From: Oscillospiraceae bacterium
Lineage (GTDB): Bacteria; Bacillota; Clostridia; Oscillospirales; Ruminococcaceae
Assembly (NCBI GenBank): GCA_031282245.1
Contig: JAITEB010000027.1
Coordinates: 1-64,000, forward strand
Length of the DNA: 64,000 bases
Reading direction: 5' to 3'
Shown: positions 24,799 to 34,000 of the stretch, in pieces
Layout of the letters: every line of letters starts with the position of its first letter
Position numbering within the stretch: position 1 is the first letter of the stretch
The notes under the pieces: model-generated
Told to the model about the DNA's origin: nothing
The model's database searches: none
What the model saw: only the letters and a program-made list of their open reading frames with translations
Position numbers and translations under genes: made by a program

Positions 24799-25715
24799 AC
24801 GAATACGAATTCAGCGCCGGGCAGGAGCACGCCGGTCTGCGCCTGGACGTTTTTGTCTGTAAAAATATAGAGGGCCTGTCGCGCTCTATGGCGCAGAAAG
24901 TCATAGAGCGCGGCGGCGCGCTTGTAAACGGCAGGCAAAAAGACAAGAATTACAGGATTTCCCCCGGAGACACAGCCAAAATATCCGTTCCGGAGGCAAG
25001 ACCTCTGGAAGCCGCCGCTCAGGATATTCCTCTGGAAACAGTATACGAAGACGCCGACTTGCTTGTTGTAAACAAGCCGAAGGGAATGGTCGCGCATCCT
25101 TCCGCCGGAAACCCAGACGGCACGCTTGTCAACGCGCTTTTGGCGCATTGCGGCGAAAGCCTTTCGGGAATCGGCGGCGTGCTTCGGCCGGGAATTGTAC
25201 ATAGAATAGACAAGGACACAAGCGGGCTTCTCATTGTCGCAAAGAACGACAGGGCGCATGTCTTTCTGGCCGGGCAGATTAAAGAGCACAGTTTTGTCCG
25301 GGAATACGAGGCTGTTGTGCGCGGCGGATTTAAAGCTCCTTCGGGCAGGGTTGACGCCGCGATAGGACGCTCCAAAAGCGACCGAAAGAAAATGGCCGCC
25401 GACCCCGGGGGCCGGCGGGCTGTGACAAACTATAGCCTGATTCAGGAGTACCCCGGCTACAGCCATGTCGGGCTTGCGCTGGAGACGGGCCGCACTCACC
25501 AGATCCGCGTGCATATGGCGCTGATGGGACACTATGTCGCGGGGGATTTGACCTATGGGCCGAAAAAGCTCCCGGCAATAGAACAGCATTTAAACGGCCA
25601 GTGTCTCCACGCGAAAAAGCTGGGCTTCCGGCATCCGGACGGGCGGTGGATTGAAGTTGAATCCAAGCTTCCGGCGTATTTCACAGACTTCCTGGAGAAA
25701 CTCGGGCGTCTGTAA
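24795..25715 (+). CDS. rluD: RluA/RluD-family rRNA pseudouridine synthase
   Basis: The 306-residue enzyme isomerises uridine in 23S rRNA. It has an N-terminal S4 domain (RLDVFVCKNIEGLSRSMAQKVI) and the catalytic domain with HRIDKDTSGLL (nucleophile Asp139) and GRTHQIRVHM near residues 236-245. ATGA overlap with lspA, as is common in Firmicutes. Which uridines it modifies (RluD or RluB-like YlyB in Bacillus) is not resolved by sequence. Confidence 0.92.
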   Translation: MNEYEFSAGQEHAGLRLDVFVCKNIEGLSRSMAQKVIERGGALVNGRQKDKNYRISPGDTAKISVPEARPLEAAAQDIPLETVYEDADLLVVNKPKGMVAHPSAGNPDGTLVNALLAHCGESLSGIGGVLRPGIVHRIDKDTSGLLIVAKNDRAHVFLAGQIKEHSFVREYEAVVRGGFKAPSGRVDAAIGRSKSDRKKMAADPGGRRAVTNYSLIQEYPGYSHVGLALETGRTHQIRVHMALMGHYVAGDLTYGPKKLPAIEQHLNGQCLHAKKLGFRHPDGRWIEVESKLPAYFTDFLEKLGRL

Positions 25716-25801
25716 GGGCGGGCTTACAAAGATTGCCGCCCCGACGATGGACAAGCGCAGAGAGAACCGGGCGGCGCTTGCCTGATTCAGGCATTATATT
25801 C

Positions 25802-25840
25802 AAGCGGGGGCAGGAAAGTAAATCCTGCCCCCGCTTTTTT
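25802..25840 (+). terminator. Intrinsic terminator after rluD
   Basis: A 14-bp G/C-rich stem (25802-25815 with 25823-25836) with a 7-nt loop and a run of six T. It ends the sepF-rluD transcript before the convergent FHA gene. Confidence 0.92.
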
Positions 25841-25849
25841 GGGAACACC

Positions 25850-27097
25850 TTAATCTATGCTGAACTGATAAGCGTGCTGGGCAAAACGTATAATATCCCC
25901 GTTGTGGATGGGCATTTTCTGTTCGGGTTTAAGCTGCTGGTCATTTACAAAAGTCCCGTTGGTAGATTTTTTGTCGACAAGAGCATATTCGCCGTTATTG
26001 TCGATAATCAGCGCGTGAAGCCGTCCCACATAGGGCGAGTTTACCACAAAATCCACAAGCTCGGGATTTCTGCCCACACGGAAAGGATTGTAATTTATTG
26101 GTATCCTTGCGGGCGTTCCGGCGGCGCCCGTCCCGTCGATTTCTATAAGACAGGCTTGCTCGGCGCTTTGCCTTGCGCCTTTTTGTTTGAACTCGTCGCC
26201 ATAGTCGCCCATGTATTTGTCGGGCCGAAGCCCGCTTTCCGCCGCGGGAACTGCCGCCGCCAAAGGCGCGTATGAGCGGCGCTCAAAATCCCCGATATAA
26301 GTTGAGTTAAAGGGCGTATGGCTTATGTTCGGAGCAAAGCCGGAGTTAATTTTGACCGGCCTGGGATCCTGTGACGCTTTTTCCTGAGCCGGCGGTGGGG
26401 CGGCGGGGGCCGAAGCTTTTGCGTTGCTGAGGCCCTTTTTAAGCATATCCGAAATTATGGTGTCCGTATAGCGCGAAGGCGTGGAAACCATGTTTTTATC
26501 AACGGCCGGTTTTTTCTTCGGATCTTCGTTTATAAAACTGCTTATCCCTATGGACTGGCTTTCGGCGTGCTTTGCGCTTACGATTCTGTCAATCAGCGAT
26601 ACAAGCCCTTCAAGACTAAACGAAGGCTCGTTGAAGCAATTAAGCAAAAGCTGGACAAAATTATCCGAATAGCGCGCGTCTATAATTGAGTTTACCAGAA
26701 TCGTTTTTAAGAACAGCCTGAAATCCAGCTCGTCCTCGGTCTCGCTGTCCAGCGGGATAAAATACGCGTTGAAATCCCCGTCGACAAAAACAAAATCCAG
26801 GTCGAACAAAATCGAATTAAGGTCGACGCCGTATTCTTTGCAGGCAAGACCAAGCTCCGCCGCGGTTTTTATCACTTTGAGAAGATCATATTTATCAAGA
26901 GAGTATCTCTGCATCTCGCTGAAGGCGGCTTTTCCCGTCACATCAAAATAGCAAAGGGGAACTTCCACAAAAGTAGTTCTGACAAAAGTAAGAATATTTG
27001 GAAGGTTTGAATTGAAATTCAGACTCTCTACATCACCTTTATATACAAGGATTTTTGCATTGCCAAGTTCTTGAACGGATAAGTCATTTCTTTGCAT
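25850..27097 (-). CDS. FHA-domain protein with N-terminal DUF6382-like region
   Basis: A 415-residue soluble protein. The first 190 residues (LFDLDFVFVDGDFNAYFIPLD, LLNCFNEPSFSLEGLVSLI) match the pattern of DUF6382, seen in Firmicutes proteins tied to type VII-like secretion or phospho-signalling. A Pro/Ala-rich linker (about 220-310) leads to a C-terminal FHA domain (about 330-415) with FRVGRNPE, the SPYVGRLHA loop and STNGTFVND, all needed to bind phosphothreonine. AGGAAGGA precedes the ATG. No kinase or phosphatase partner is adjacent. Confidence 0.82.
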   Translation of the reverse strand: MQRNDLSVQELGNAKILVYKGDVESLNFNSNLPNILTFVRTTFVEVPLCYFDVTGKAAFSEMQRYSLDKYDLLKVIKTAAELGLACKEYGVDLNSILFDLDFVFVDGDFNAYFIPLDSETEDELDFRLFLKTILVNSIIDARYSDNFVQLLLNCFNEPSFSLEGLVSLIDRIVSAKHAESQSIGISSFINEDPKKKPAVDKNMVSTPSRYTDTIISDMLKKGLSNAKASAPAAPPPAQEKASQDPRPVKINSGFAPNISHTPFNSTYIGDFERRSYAPLAAAVPAAESGLRPDKYMGDYGDEFKQKGARQSAEQACLIEIDGTGAAGTPARIPINYNPFRVGRNPELVDFVVNSPYVGRLHALIIDNNGEYALVDKKSTNGTFVNDQQLKPEQKMPIHNGDIIRFAQHAYQFSID

Positions 27098-27266
27098 GAT
27101 TACGCAATCCTTCCTATCTTCTAAGTATTATATTATTATTTTCACGTTCTGCAATGTTTAACTTAAGGCTGTATAAATATAGTTTAACTTTCTAATTGGG
27201 TTCTGTCAACTGTGATTTAAAAAAAATAGCGGCGGCGGCCGCCCGTGATATGTGAAAGTTGGGGGT

Positions 27267-27644
27267 TTATAATTTTTGCGCCGCCGGATTTTCTTTTTTA
27301 AAAAGCTCTTTCAGGCCCAACACGAGCAGAAACAGCCCGAAAGCCTTCCGCAAAAACTCGCCGCCTAAAAAATCGGCGGCAAACTTTCCAAGGAAAACTC
27401 CCGCAAGCCCGCCCGATATTGTGAACGCCGTAATTTTCCAGTCAACAAGCTTGTTTTTGCTGTGAAAAATAAGCGCGACCGCCGCAACGGGCAGGAAAAA
27501 AATCAGGTTCATCCCCTGCGCGTTAAGCTGTTCGACGCCCGCGAAAACCGTCAAATAAATAAGCAGTATTCCCCCGCCGCCCATTCCCAGAGCGCCAAGA
27601 AGCGCCGAAGCGAAGCCCGTCAAAAAATCCGTAAAAATTTTCAT
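27267..27644 (-). CDS. TSUP (TauE/SafE) permease, second half-protein
   Basis: A 125-residue membrane protein with about four spans and the glycine-rich TSUP motif (LGALGMGGGGILLIYL near its start) followed by LVDWKITAFTISGG. Full TauE/SafE permeases are about 250 residues with two such repeats; this is one repeat. The ATG at 27644 overlaps the stop of the preceding gene (ATGA), so the two halves are translated together. An upstream extension to 27821 in the same frame would run antiparallel over the first half-gene and is not credible. Confidence 0.82.
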   Translation of the reverse strand: MKIFTDFLTGFASALLGALGMGGGGILLIYLTVFAGVEQLNAQGMNLIFFLPVAAVALIFHSKNKLVDWKITAFTISGGLAGVFLGKFAADFLGGEFLRKAFGLFLLVLGLKELFKKENPAAQKL

Positions 27645-27994
27645 ACGAACACCAGCCTTGCCCCGGAACAGATCATAAGCAGGGCGAAAATCCGCCGGAG
27701 CCACTTTGCGGGGATTTTGTTCAGCAAAAGCCCGCCCGCGGCCGCTCCCGCAATGCCGCCGGGAATAAAGGGCAAAACGTCCGTCAGCATGCTCTTGGAT
27801 GAAGAAGAATAATAAAGCCACGCGCTCAGAATAGAAAGCGCAAATATCACCGCGATGGAACTTGCGTGCGCTTTTGCCTCGTCAAGCCCTTGCTTTTTAA
27901 GGAGCGGCACGGCCGCAATTCCCCCGCCCGCCCCAAAAAAGCCGTTTATAATGCCGATCAGAAAGCCGGTCAAGGCTGTTTTTGCCTTCTGCAT
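27641..27994 (-). CDS. TSUP (TauE/SafE) permease, first half-protein
   Basis: A 117-residue membrane protein with the N-terminal TSUP repeat: GFLIGIINGFFGAGGGIAAVP, then AKAHASSIAVIFALSILS and GGIAGAAAGGLLLNKIP. GGGGAAAT lies before the ATG. With the next gene it makes a two-subunit version of the TauE/SafE fold, which exports or imports sulfite, sulfonates or organosulfur anions in characterised cases. The real substrate is unknown. The neighbouring encapsulin-cysteine desulfurase genes make a sulfur link attractive but unproven. Confidence 0.82.
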   Translation of the reverse strand: MQKAKTALTGFLIGIINGFFGAGGGIAAVPLLKKQGLDEAKAHASSIAVIFALSILSAWLYYSSSSKSMLTDVLPFIPGGIAGAAAGGLLLNKIPAKWLRRIFALLMICSGARLVFV

Positions 27995-28152
27995 TTGATT
28001 TTATTTCCCCTATGAGTAAGTTTTTTTAAATTTTATTTTATCTTGCCCATCTGAAATAGCTTATATTATACAGCATAATTTTTAGCAAACGGGAAAAAAT
28101 AAACAGGAATAAATCAGGATGCTTTTATTTTATTTAAAGGAAAATTTTTTTT

Positions 28153-28521
28153 ATGAAGCGTTTTATAAGTCTTGCGCTCGCTTCTATGACGGTCTGTTTT
28201 ATTTTGATGTTCTGTCTGTGCGCTTTTTATCTGGCCGGCAAAAACACCGTTTCCGTTCAGATGGGCAGCCAGGAAAACAGCGGCTTGCTGGCGCAGGTTG
28301 GACTAAGCTCTGACAAACGCCCCGGCGGAGATGACGGAAACCTTGTGAAACATGTTGATTTAATCGGCGCCGCCACAAGGGAAAAAATCGCGGCATACAA
28401 AAAAAAGTTTTATTATTTTATACCCGCGCCGCTTAGATTAGCCGAAAAATTGCTTTATGCGTTTTCTCAGGCCGCCGGAGCTCCGCATGCGTCTGCCCGG
28501 CAACGCAAATTCTTTTCCTGA
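28153..28521 (+). CDS. Small membrane-anchored orphan protein upstream of encapsulin
   Basis: The 122-residue protein starts with a strong hydrophobic segment (about residues 5-28, LALASMTVCFILMFCLCAFYLAG), with no obvious signal-peptidase site, so it may stay anchored with its C-terminus outside. The outer part has a Gly/Asp loop and then a basic-hydrophobic segment (KKKFYYFIPAPLRLAEKLLYAFS). AAAGGA precedes ATG by 12 bases. I do not recognise the family. It is 61 bp before the encapsulin gene on the same strand with no terminator between, so co-transcription is possible. A weak promoter may lie at about 28048-28080. Confidence 0.6.
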   Translation: MKRFISLALASMTVCFILMFCLCAFYLAGKNTVSVQMGSQENSGLLAQVGLSSDKRPGGDDGNLVKHVDLIGAATREKIAAYKKKFYYFIPAPLRLAEKLLYAFSQAAGAPHASARQRKFFS

Positions 28522-28582
28522 ATCAATTAGACCTTTTGCCGGACAATTTATAAAACAAATATTACAGGTTGGAGGAACAGCC

Positions 28583-29527
28583 ATGTCAGAAAAACCGGTA
28601 TTAAATTCCCTCTCCCGCCCGGAAGCCTATCAGCTGGCCGATGTTTTCAAAACGGCTCCCCAGTTCGCCGCAGTAACCCCTCGCTGGCTTACCCGCGCGC
28701 TGGAATTCAAAAGTCTTGATTCCGGCATTTACCGCGTCAACAGGGTGGCGGAAGGCGAAACCCCTCTGGATATGCTTTGCAGCCAGCAGCCGGGGGATCT
28801 TGAAATTCCCCAGGGCTATATAAAATACAAGACGGCGCCCCGCGAATATCAGCTGACGGCGGTCTCCGCTATTTTGAATATTGACACCAGAATTTCGGAT
28901 ATATATTCCTCGCCCTATGACCAGGCCGGGGAACAGATTGCCCTTGCTATGGAAAGCCTGAAAGAGCGTCAGGAAAGCCAGGTCATCAACAACGAAAGCT
29001 ACGGCCTTTTGAAAAACGCGGCGGCAGGCCAGCGCATACGGCCCATCGGCAAAGCTCCAAGCCCGGATGATCTTGACGAGCTTATTTCCAAAGTGTGGAA
29101 AGAGCCGACGTTTTTTCTCGCGCATCCCCGGGCGATTGCGGCTTTCGGGCGCGAATGCACAAGGCGCGGCGTGCCGCCGGCGATATCCGGTGTCTATGGC
29201 GGAAATTTTATGACATGGCGCGGTATTCCGATTCTTCCGACGGATAAGCTCTTTGTAGACGGCAGGAAAAAACCTGAAGGCAAATCCGGCAGGACCGATA
29301 TTCTGCTTGTCCGCACAGGCGAAGCAAAACGAGGCGTTATCGGGCTGTATCAGGCCGGGCTGCCGGGCGAGCGGTCGCGAGGGCTTTCGGTGCGTCTGCG
29401 CGGCATAGACGACAAGGGCATTGCGTCCTATCTGCTTTCGCTTTATTGCGCCGTGGCAATTTTGGCTGACGACGCCGTAGCCGTTTTGGAAAATGTCGAA
29501 GTCGGTGAATACCATGACTGCAGATAG
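28583..29527 (+). CDS. Family 2A encapsulin shell protein (SrpI / MMP-I type)
   Basis: A 314-residue HK97-fold protein that self-assembles into a protein nanocompartment. The sequence follows the family 2A pattern throughout: TPRWLTRALEF (about 32-42), AGE-free YRVNRV, the long DTRISDIYSSPYDQ then LKERQESQVINN spine segment (about 101-137), PSPDDLDELISKVWKEP, HPRAIAAFGRECTRRGVPP (about 181-199), TWRGIPILPTDK (about 211-222) and a C-terminal IASYLLSLYCAVAILADDAVAVLE. No cyclic-nucleotide-binding domain is present, which separates it from family 2B. GGAGGA lies six bases before ATG 28583; longer in-frame starts have no ribosome site. It overlaps the cysteine desulfurase gene, its expected cargo. 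Homologues include Synechococcus SrpI and mycobacterial major membrane protein I. Confidence 0.93.
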   Translation: MSEKPVLNSLSRPEAYQLADVFKTAPQFAAVTPRWLTRALEFKSLDSGIYRVNRVAEGETPLDMLCSQQPGDLEIPQGYIKYKTAPREYQLTAVSAILNIDTRISDIYSSPYDQAGEQIALAMESLKERQESQVINNESYGLLKNAAAGQRIRPIGKAPSPDDLDELISKVWKEPTFFLAHPRAIAAFGRECTRRGVPPAISGVYGGNFMTWRGIPILPTDKLFVDGRKKPEGKSGRTDILLVRTGEAKRGVIGLYQAGLPGERSRGLSVRLRGIDDKGIASYLLSLYCAVAILADDAVAVLENVEVGEYHDCR

Positions 29528-30866
29528 CGGATTTCCAGGCGCGGCGGAGATTGCCGCGGCCGCGGCCCTTTGGCTCCCGGAATTTGAACAAGGCGCGCGC
29601 TATGCGCCTTCCGTCATTCCGCAGTCCTGTCATGATGCCGGCGCAGACGGCGTTCCGCTGGAAAAAATACGGGCGGACTTTCCGATTCTGTCAGAAAAAA
29701 TTGATGGCAAGCCGCTTGTCTGGCTGGATAACGCCGCGACTACCCAGCGCCCGCGTCAGGTAATAAATCGGCTGACGTATTTTTATGAGCGCGAAAACTC
29801 CAACGTACACCGGGGAGCGCACACTCTGGCCGCCCGCTCAACGGACGCTTATGAAGGCGCGCGAAAAAAGGCCGCCGAATTTCTGAACGCAGCTTCCCCG
29901 GGAAATATTGTGTTTGTGCGGGGGGCGACCGAAGGGATCAATCTTGTCGCGCAATGCTATGTGCGGCCCATGCTCGAACCGGGCGATGAAATTATACTGA
30001 CCGTTCTTGAACACCACGCAAATATTGTGCCCTGGCAGCTTATCGCGCAGGAAACCGGGGCTTTGCTGCGCGTTGCGCCTGTTGACGAAAACGGGCAGAT
30101 TATTTTTTCGGAATATGAAAGGCTGTTTAATTCCCATACGCGCTTTGTGTCGATCGCGCATGTTTCAAACGCGCTGGGAACAGTTCTGCCGGTGGGGGAA
30201 CTCACCGCATGCGCCCACAGCAAAAGAGTCCCGGTTTTGGTGGACGGGGCGCAGTCGGTTTTGCATTTGCCTGTGGATATAAAAAAGCTGGACGCGGACT
30301 TTTTTGTTTTTTCCGGGCACAAAATCCTGGGGCCGACCGGCATCGGCGTTCTATACGGCAAAAAAGAACTTCTGGAGAAAGCGAAGCCCTATCAGGGCGG
30401 CGGGAATATGATCGCCGATGTGACGTTTGAGCGCACGCTCTATCAGCCCGCCCCGCGGAAGTTCGAGGCCGGAACCGGGAATATAGCGGGCGCGGCTGGG
30501 CTGGGCGCGGCGCTGGAATATATTTTATCCATAGGGCGGTCTAAAATAGCGGCATATGAGCGCAAACTTCTGGAATATGCGGCGTCCGAGCTGGCTAAAG
30601 TGCCCGGCCTTAGAATTATCGGCGCGGCGGAGAATAAAGCGTCTGTAATTTCTTTTGTTCTGGACGGACACAGCCCCGAAGAAACCGGGCAATATCTTAA
30701 CCGCGCCGGGATAGCTGTTCGGGCGGGGCATCACTGCGCGCAGCCGGCCCTGCGAAGGTTTGGGCTTGAAAGCGCCGTTAGAATTTCTCCGGCTTTTTAT
30801 AACACCCGGCGGGAGATTGATTTTCTTGCGGACACTTTGCGGGCATTAAAAAGGCAATATCTGTAA
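29514..30866 (+). CDS. Encapsulated cysteine desulfurase (SufS-like cargo)
   Basis: A PLP enzyme that takes sulfur from L-cysteine, leaving alanine and a persulfide. Residues from about 50 on are a complete group II (SufS/CsdA) desulfurase: WLDNAATTQRP, SNVHRGAH, EHHANIVPW, VDGAQS, FSGHK with the PLP lysine Lys270, and RAGHHCAQP with catalytic Cys408. The first 50 residues are an extra extension (GFPGAAEIAAAAALWLPEFEQGARYAP), where family 2A cargo carries its shell-targeting region. Start ATG 29514 (GGTG seven bases upstream) overlaps the encapsulin gene by 14 bases; ATG 29493 in the same frame is an alternative. The overlap implies coupled synthesis of shell and cargo. No suf/isc scaffold genes are adjacent. 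Confidence 0.92.
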   Translation: MTADSGFPGAAEIAAAAALWLPEFEQGARYAPSVIPQSCHDAGADGVPLEKIRADFPILSEKIDGKPLVWLDNAATTQRPRQVINRLTYFYERENSNVHRGAHTLAARSTDAYEGARKKAAEFLNAASPGNIVFVRGATEGINLVAQCYVRPMLEPGDEIILTVLEHHANIVPWQLIAQETGALLRVAPVDENGQIIFSEYERLFNSHTRFVSIAHVSNALGTVLPVGELTACAHSKRVPVLVDGAQSVLHLPVDIKKLDADFFVFSGHKILGPTGIGVLYGKKELLEKAKPYQGGGNMIADVTFERTLYQPAPRKFEAGTGNIAGAAGLGAALEYILSIGRSKIAAYERKLLEYAASELAKVPGLRIIGAAENKASVISFVLDGHSPEETGQYLNRAGIAVRAGHHCAQPALRRFGLESAVRISPAFYNTRREIDFLADTLRALKRQYL

Positions 30867-30958
30867 GTAAAACCGCAAGATTTACCCCTGTATACGGCAA
30901 AGAAAAAATCTTTTGTCAAAAATTAAGCCATACTATACAAATTGTTTATAAAATATCA

Positions 30959-30987
30959 TTTACATCCTGTCGAGAAAATGCTAGAAT
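30959..30987 (+). promoter_or_regulatory. Promoter of the pyruvate:ferredoxin oxidoreductase gene
   Basis: TTTACA (30959-30964), a 17-nt spacer and TAGAAT (30982-30987), 62 bp before the ATG. A good sigma-A match in an otherwise AT-rich 180-bp gap. Confidence 0.6.
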
Positions 30988-31048
30988 ATCTTGCGTAAAA
31001 AAGCTTGACTCAAAAATATGTGTTTAAGCAAAAGGAGTTTTTCAAATT

Positions 31049-34000
31049 ATGGCAAGAAAAATGAAAACCATGGACGGCAACACCGCCGCCGGACATGTGT
31101 CCTACGCATTTACCGACCTTGCGGCAATCTACCCGATTACGCCTTCTTCGGTTATGGCCGATGTTTCCGACAAATGGGCCGCCGGCGGCAGGAAAAATAT
31201 TTTCGGCCATCCTGTAAAAGTGGTTGAAATGCAGTCGGAAGGCGGAGCGGCGGGCGCCGTCCACGGTTCTCTCGCGGCGGGCGCGCTTACTACGACTTAC
31301 ACGGCTTCCCAGGGGCTTTTACTTATGATCCCCAACATGTACAAAATCGCGGGCGAACTTCTCCCCGGCGTGATCCATGTTTCGGCGAGGGCTATCGCTT
31401 CCCACGCGCTCTCGATTTTTGGCGACCATTCCGATATTTACGCCTGCCGTCAGACCGGCTTTGCCATGCTGGCCGCAACTAACCCGCAGGAGGTTATGGA
31501 TCTGGGCGCGGTTGCGCATCTGTCCGCGATAAAAGGCCGCGTGCCGTTTTTGCATTTCTTCGACGGTTTCAGGACTTCGCATGAAATTCAAAAAATAGAG
31601 ATTTGGGATTACGACGATTTGGCCGGGCTTGTTGATTACGATGCAATCGCCGAATTCAGAAAGCGCTCGCTTAACCCGGAACACCCCGTGCTGAAAGGCT
31701 CTGCGCAAAACGGCGATATTTTCTTCCAGGTGCGCGAAGCTTCCAACTCTTATTATAATAACCTTCCCGCCGTCGTCGAAGAATATATGGCGAAGGTTAA
31801 TGCGCTTATCGGCGCTGATTACAAGCTTTTCAACTATTACGGCGATCCGGAAGCCGAGGAAATTATTATCGCTATGGGTTCGGTCTGCGACACGGCGGAA
31901 GAAACTATAGATTACCTGAACGCCCGGGGCAGAAAAGTCGGCCTTGTGAAAGTCCGTCTCTACCGCCCGTTCTCAATTGAGAGACTTGTTGAGGCCATCC
32001 CGAAGACTGTCAGGAAGATTTCTGTGCTTGACCGCACAAAAGAACCCGGCGCTCTCGGCGAACCGCTTTATCTGGATGTCATCGCCGCGCTTAAAGGCAC
32101 AGAGTTCGGCTCCGTCCCCGTTTACGGCGGGCGCTACGGCTTAAGCTCGAAAGACACCACCCCCGGCGATATTATAGCCGTTTATGACAATATGACAGGC
32201 GAGGGCAAAGAGCATTTCACCATAAGCATTATTGACGACGTGACAAACCTTTCGCTTGATGTGACGGACAACCCCGATACTACCCCCGCCGGAACCACCA
32301 ACTGCAAATTCTGGGGGCTTGGCTCTGACGGGACTGTCGGCGCCAACAAGAATTCTATTAAAATTATCGGCGATCACACCAACAAATACGTTCAGGCGTA
32401 TTTCGCTTATGACTCCAAGAAATCCGGCGGCGTTACGACTTCGCATCTGCGCTTCGGCGACACGCCTATCAAATCCACTTATTATGTCAGCAAGGCTGAT
32501 TTTGTGGCCTGCCACAACCCCTCTTACATTGGCAAATATGATATAGTCCAGGATCTGAAGCCGGGCGGGGTTTTTCTGCTTAACAGCTATTGGAGCGACG
32601 GGGAACTGGAAGCCCATCTCCCCGCGAAAGTCAAGCGCTATATCGCTGAGAACAATATCAAGTTCTACACAATAGACGGCGTGGCAATCGCGAAAGAACT
32701 TGGCCTTGGCGGGCGCATAAATACAATTCTGCAGGCGGCTTTCTTTTCGCTGGCCAATATAATACCGAAAGACGACGCTGTAAAATATATGAAAGACGCA
32801 GCAAGCGCTTCTTATGGCAGCAAGGGCGAAAAGATCGTCGCCATGAATCATCAGGCGATTGAGCGCGGCGCAAACGGCTACAAAGAAATCGCCGTTCCCT
32901 CCGAATGGGCCAATGCCATTGACGAAGCCGCAGAAACCAGGGCCGAAGGCTCACGGGCTGATCTTGTGGATTTTGTCAATGACGTTCTCAATCCCGTCAA
33001 CGCCCAGAAAGGCGACAAACTCCCCGTTTCGGCTTTTGTGAAGTATGCGGATGGCACCCTGCCGCAGGGTTCCGCCGCCTATGAGAAACGCGGAATTGCC
33101 GTTGATGTCCCCGAATGGGCGCCCGAAAACTGTATCCAGTGCAATTTCTGTTCGTATGTTTGCCCGCATGCCGTAATCCGGCCTTTCCTGCTCACCGGCA
33201 AGGAAGCCGCCGGCGCCCCCGAAGGCACAAAAACACTTCCCGCCAACGGTCTGCCCGGCTATAATTTCACAATGACCGTTTCGACGCTGGACTGCACCGG
33301 CTGCGGTTCCTGCGCGAACGTATGCCCCGGCAGGAAGGCCCAGAAGGCGCTTGTCATGCGGCCAATCGAAAGCCAGCTTGCCCAGCAGAATGTTTCGCTT
33401 TATGCGCAGGCGCTGCCTGAAAAACCCGCTGTGTTTGATAAATTCAAAGAAAACAGCGTGAAAGGCAGCCAGTTCAAACAGCCGCTGCTTGAATTCTCCG
33501 GCGCCTGCGCGGGCTGCGGCGAAACGCCCTACGCAAAGCTTGTCACGCAGCTTTACGGCGACCGTATGTATATTGCGAACGCGACCGGATGTTCTTCTAT
33601 TTGGGGCGGTTCGGCTCCCGCAACGCCTTACACAGTCAACAAAAAAGGCCAGGGTCCGGCATGGGCGAACTCCCTCTTTGAGGACAACGCCGAATTCGGT
33701 TACGGTATTTATCTTGGCCAGAGAGCTATCCGCGCCCGGCTTGCCGAAAAAACAGAGAAGCTTATTGCTGCCGAGTACGCCCTTCCGGAACTGAAAGCCG
33801 CCGCTCAGGCATGGCTGGACACGCTGGAAGACGGCGCTGCCAACAAAGCCGCAACGGAGGCATATATCACCGCTTTGGAAAATGGCGTCGCTACTATTGA
33901 CGAACAGCTTGAATTCCTGAAAGAGCATCCGGAGTACGGACTTGAGGAAGCTCTTGCCCGCAAAGCCGCCGGCGAAAAATACTGCGACTGCGACGCCTGC

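Noticed and set aside
27645..27821. N-terminal extension of the second TSUP half-protein
   Set aside because: It would overlap the first half-gene in another frame and has no ribosome site; ATG 27644 overlaps the previous stop neatly.
28457..28582. Longer start for the encapsulin
   Set aside because: The added 42 residues have no ribosome site and overlap the preceding gene; GGAGGA six bases before ATG 28583 decides the start.
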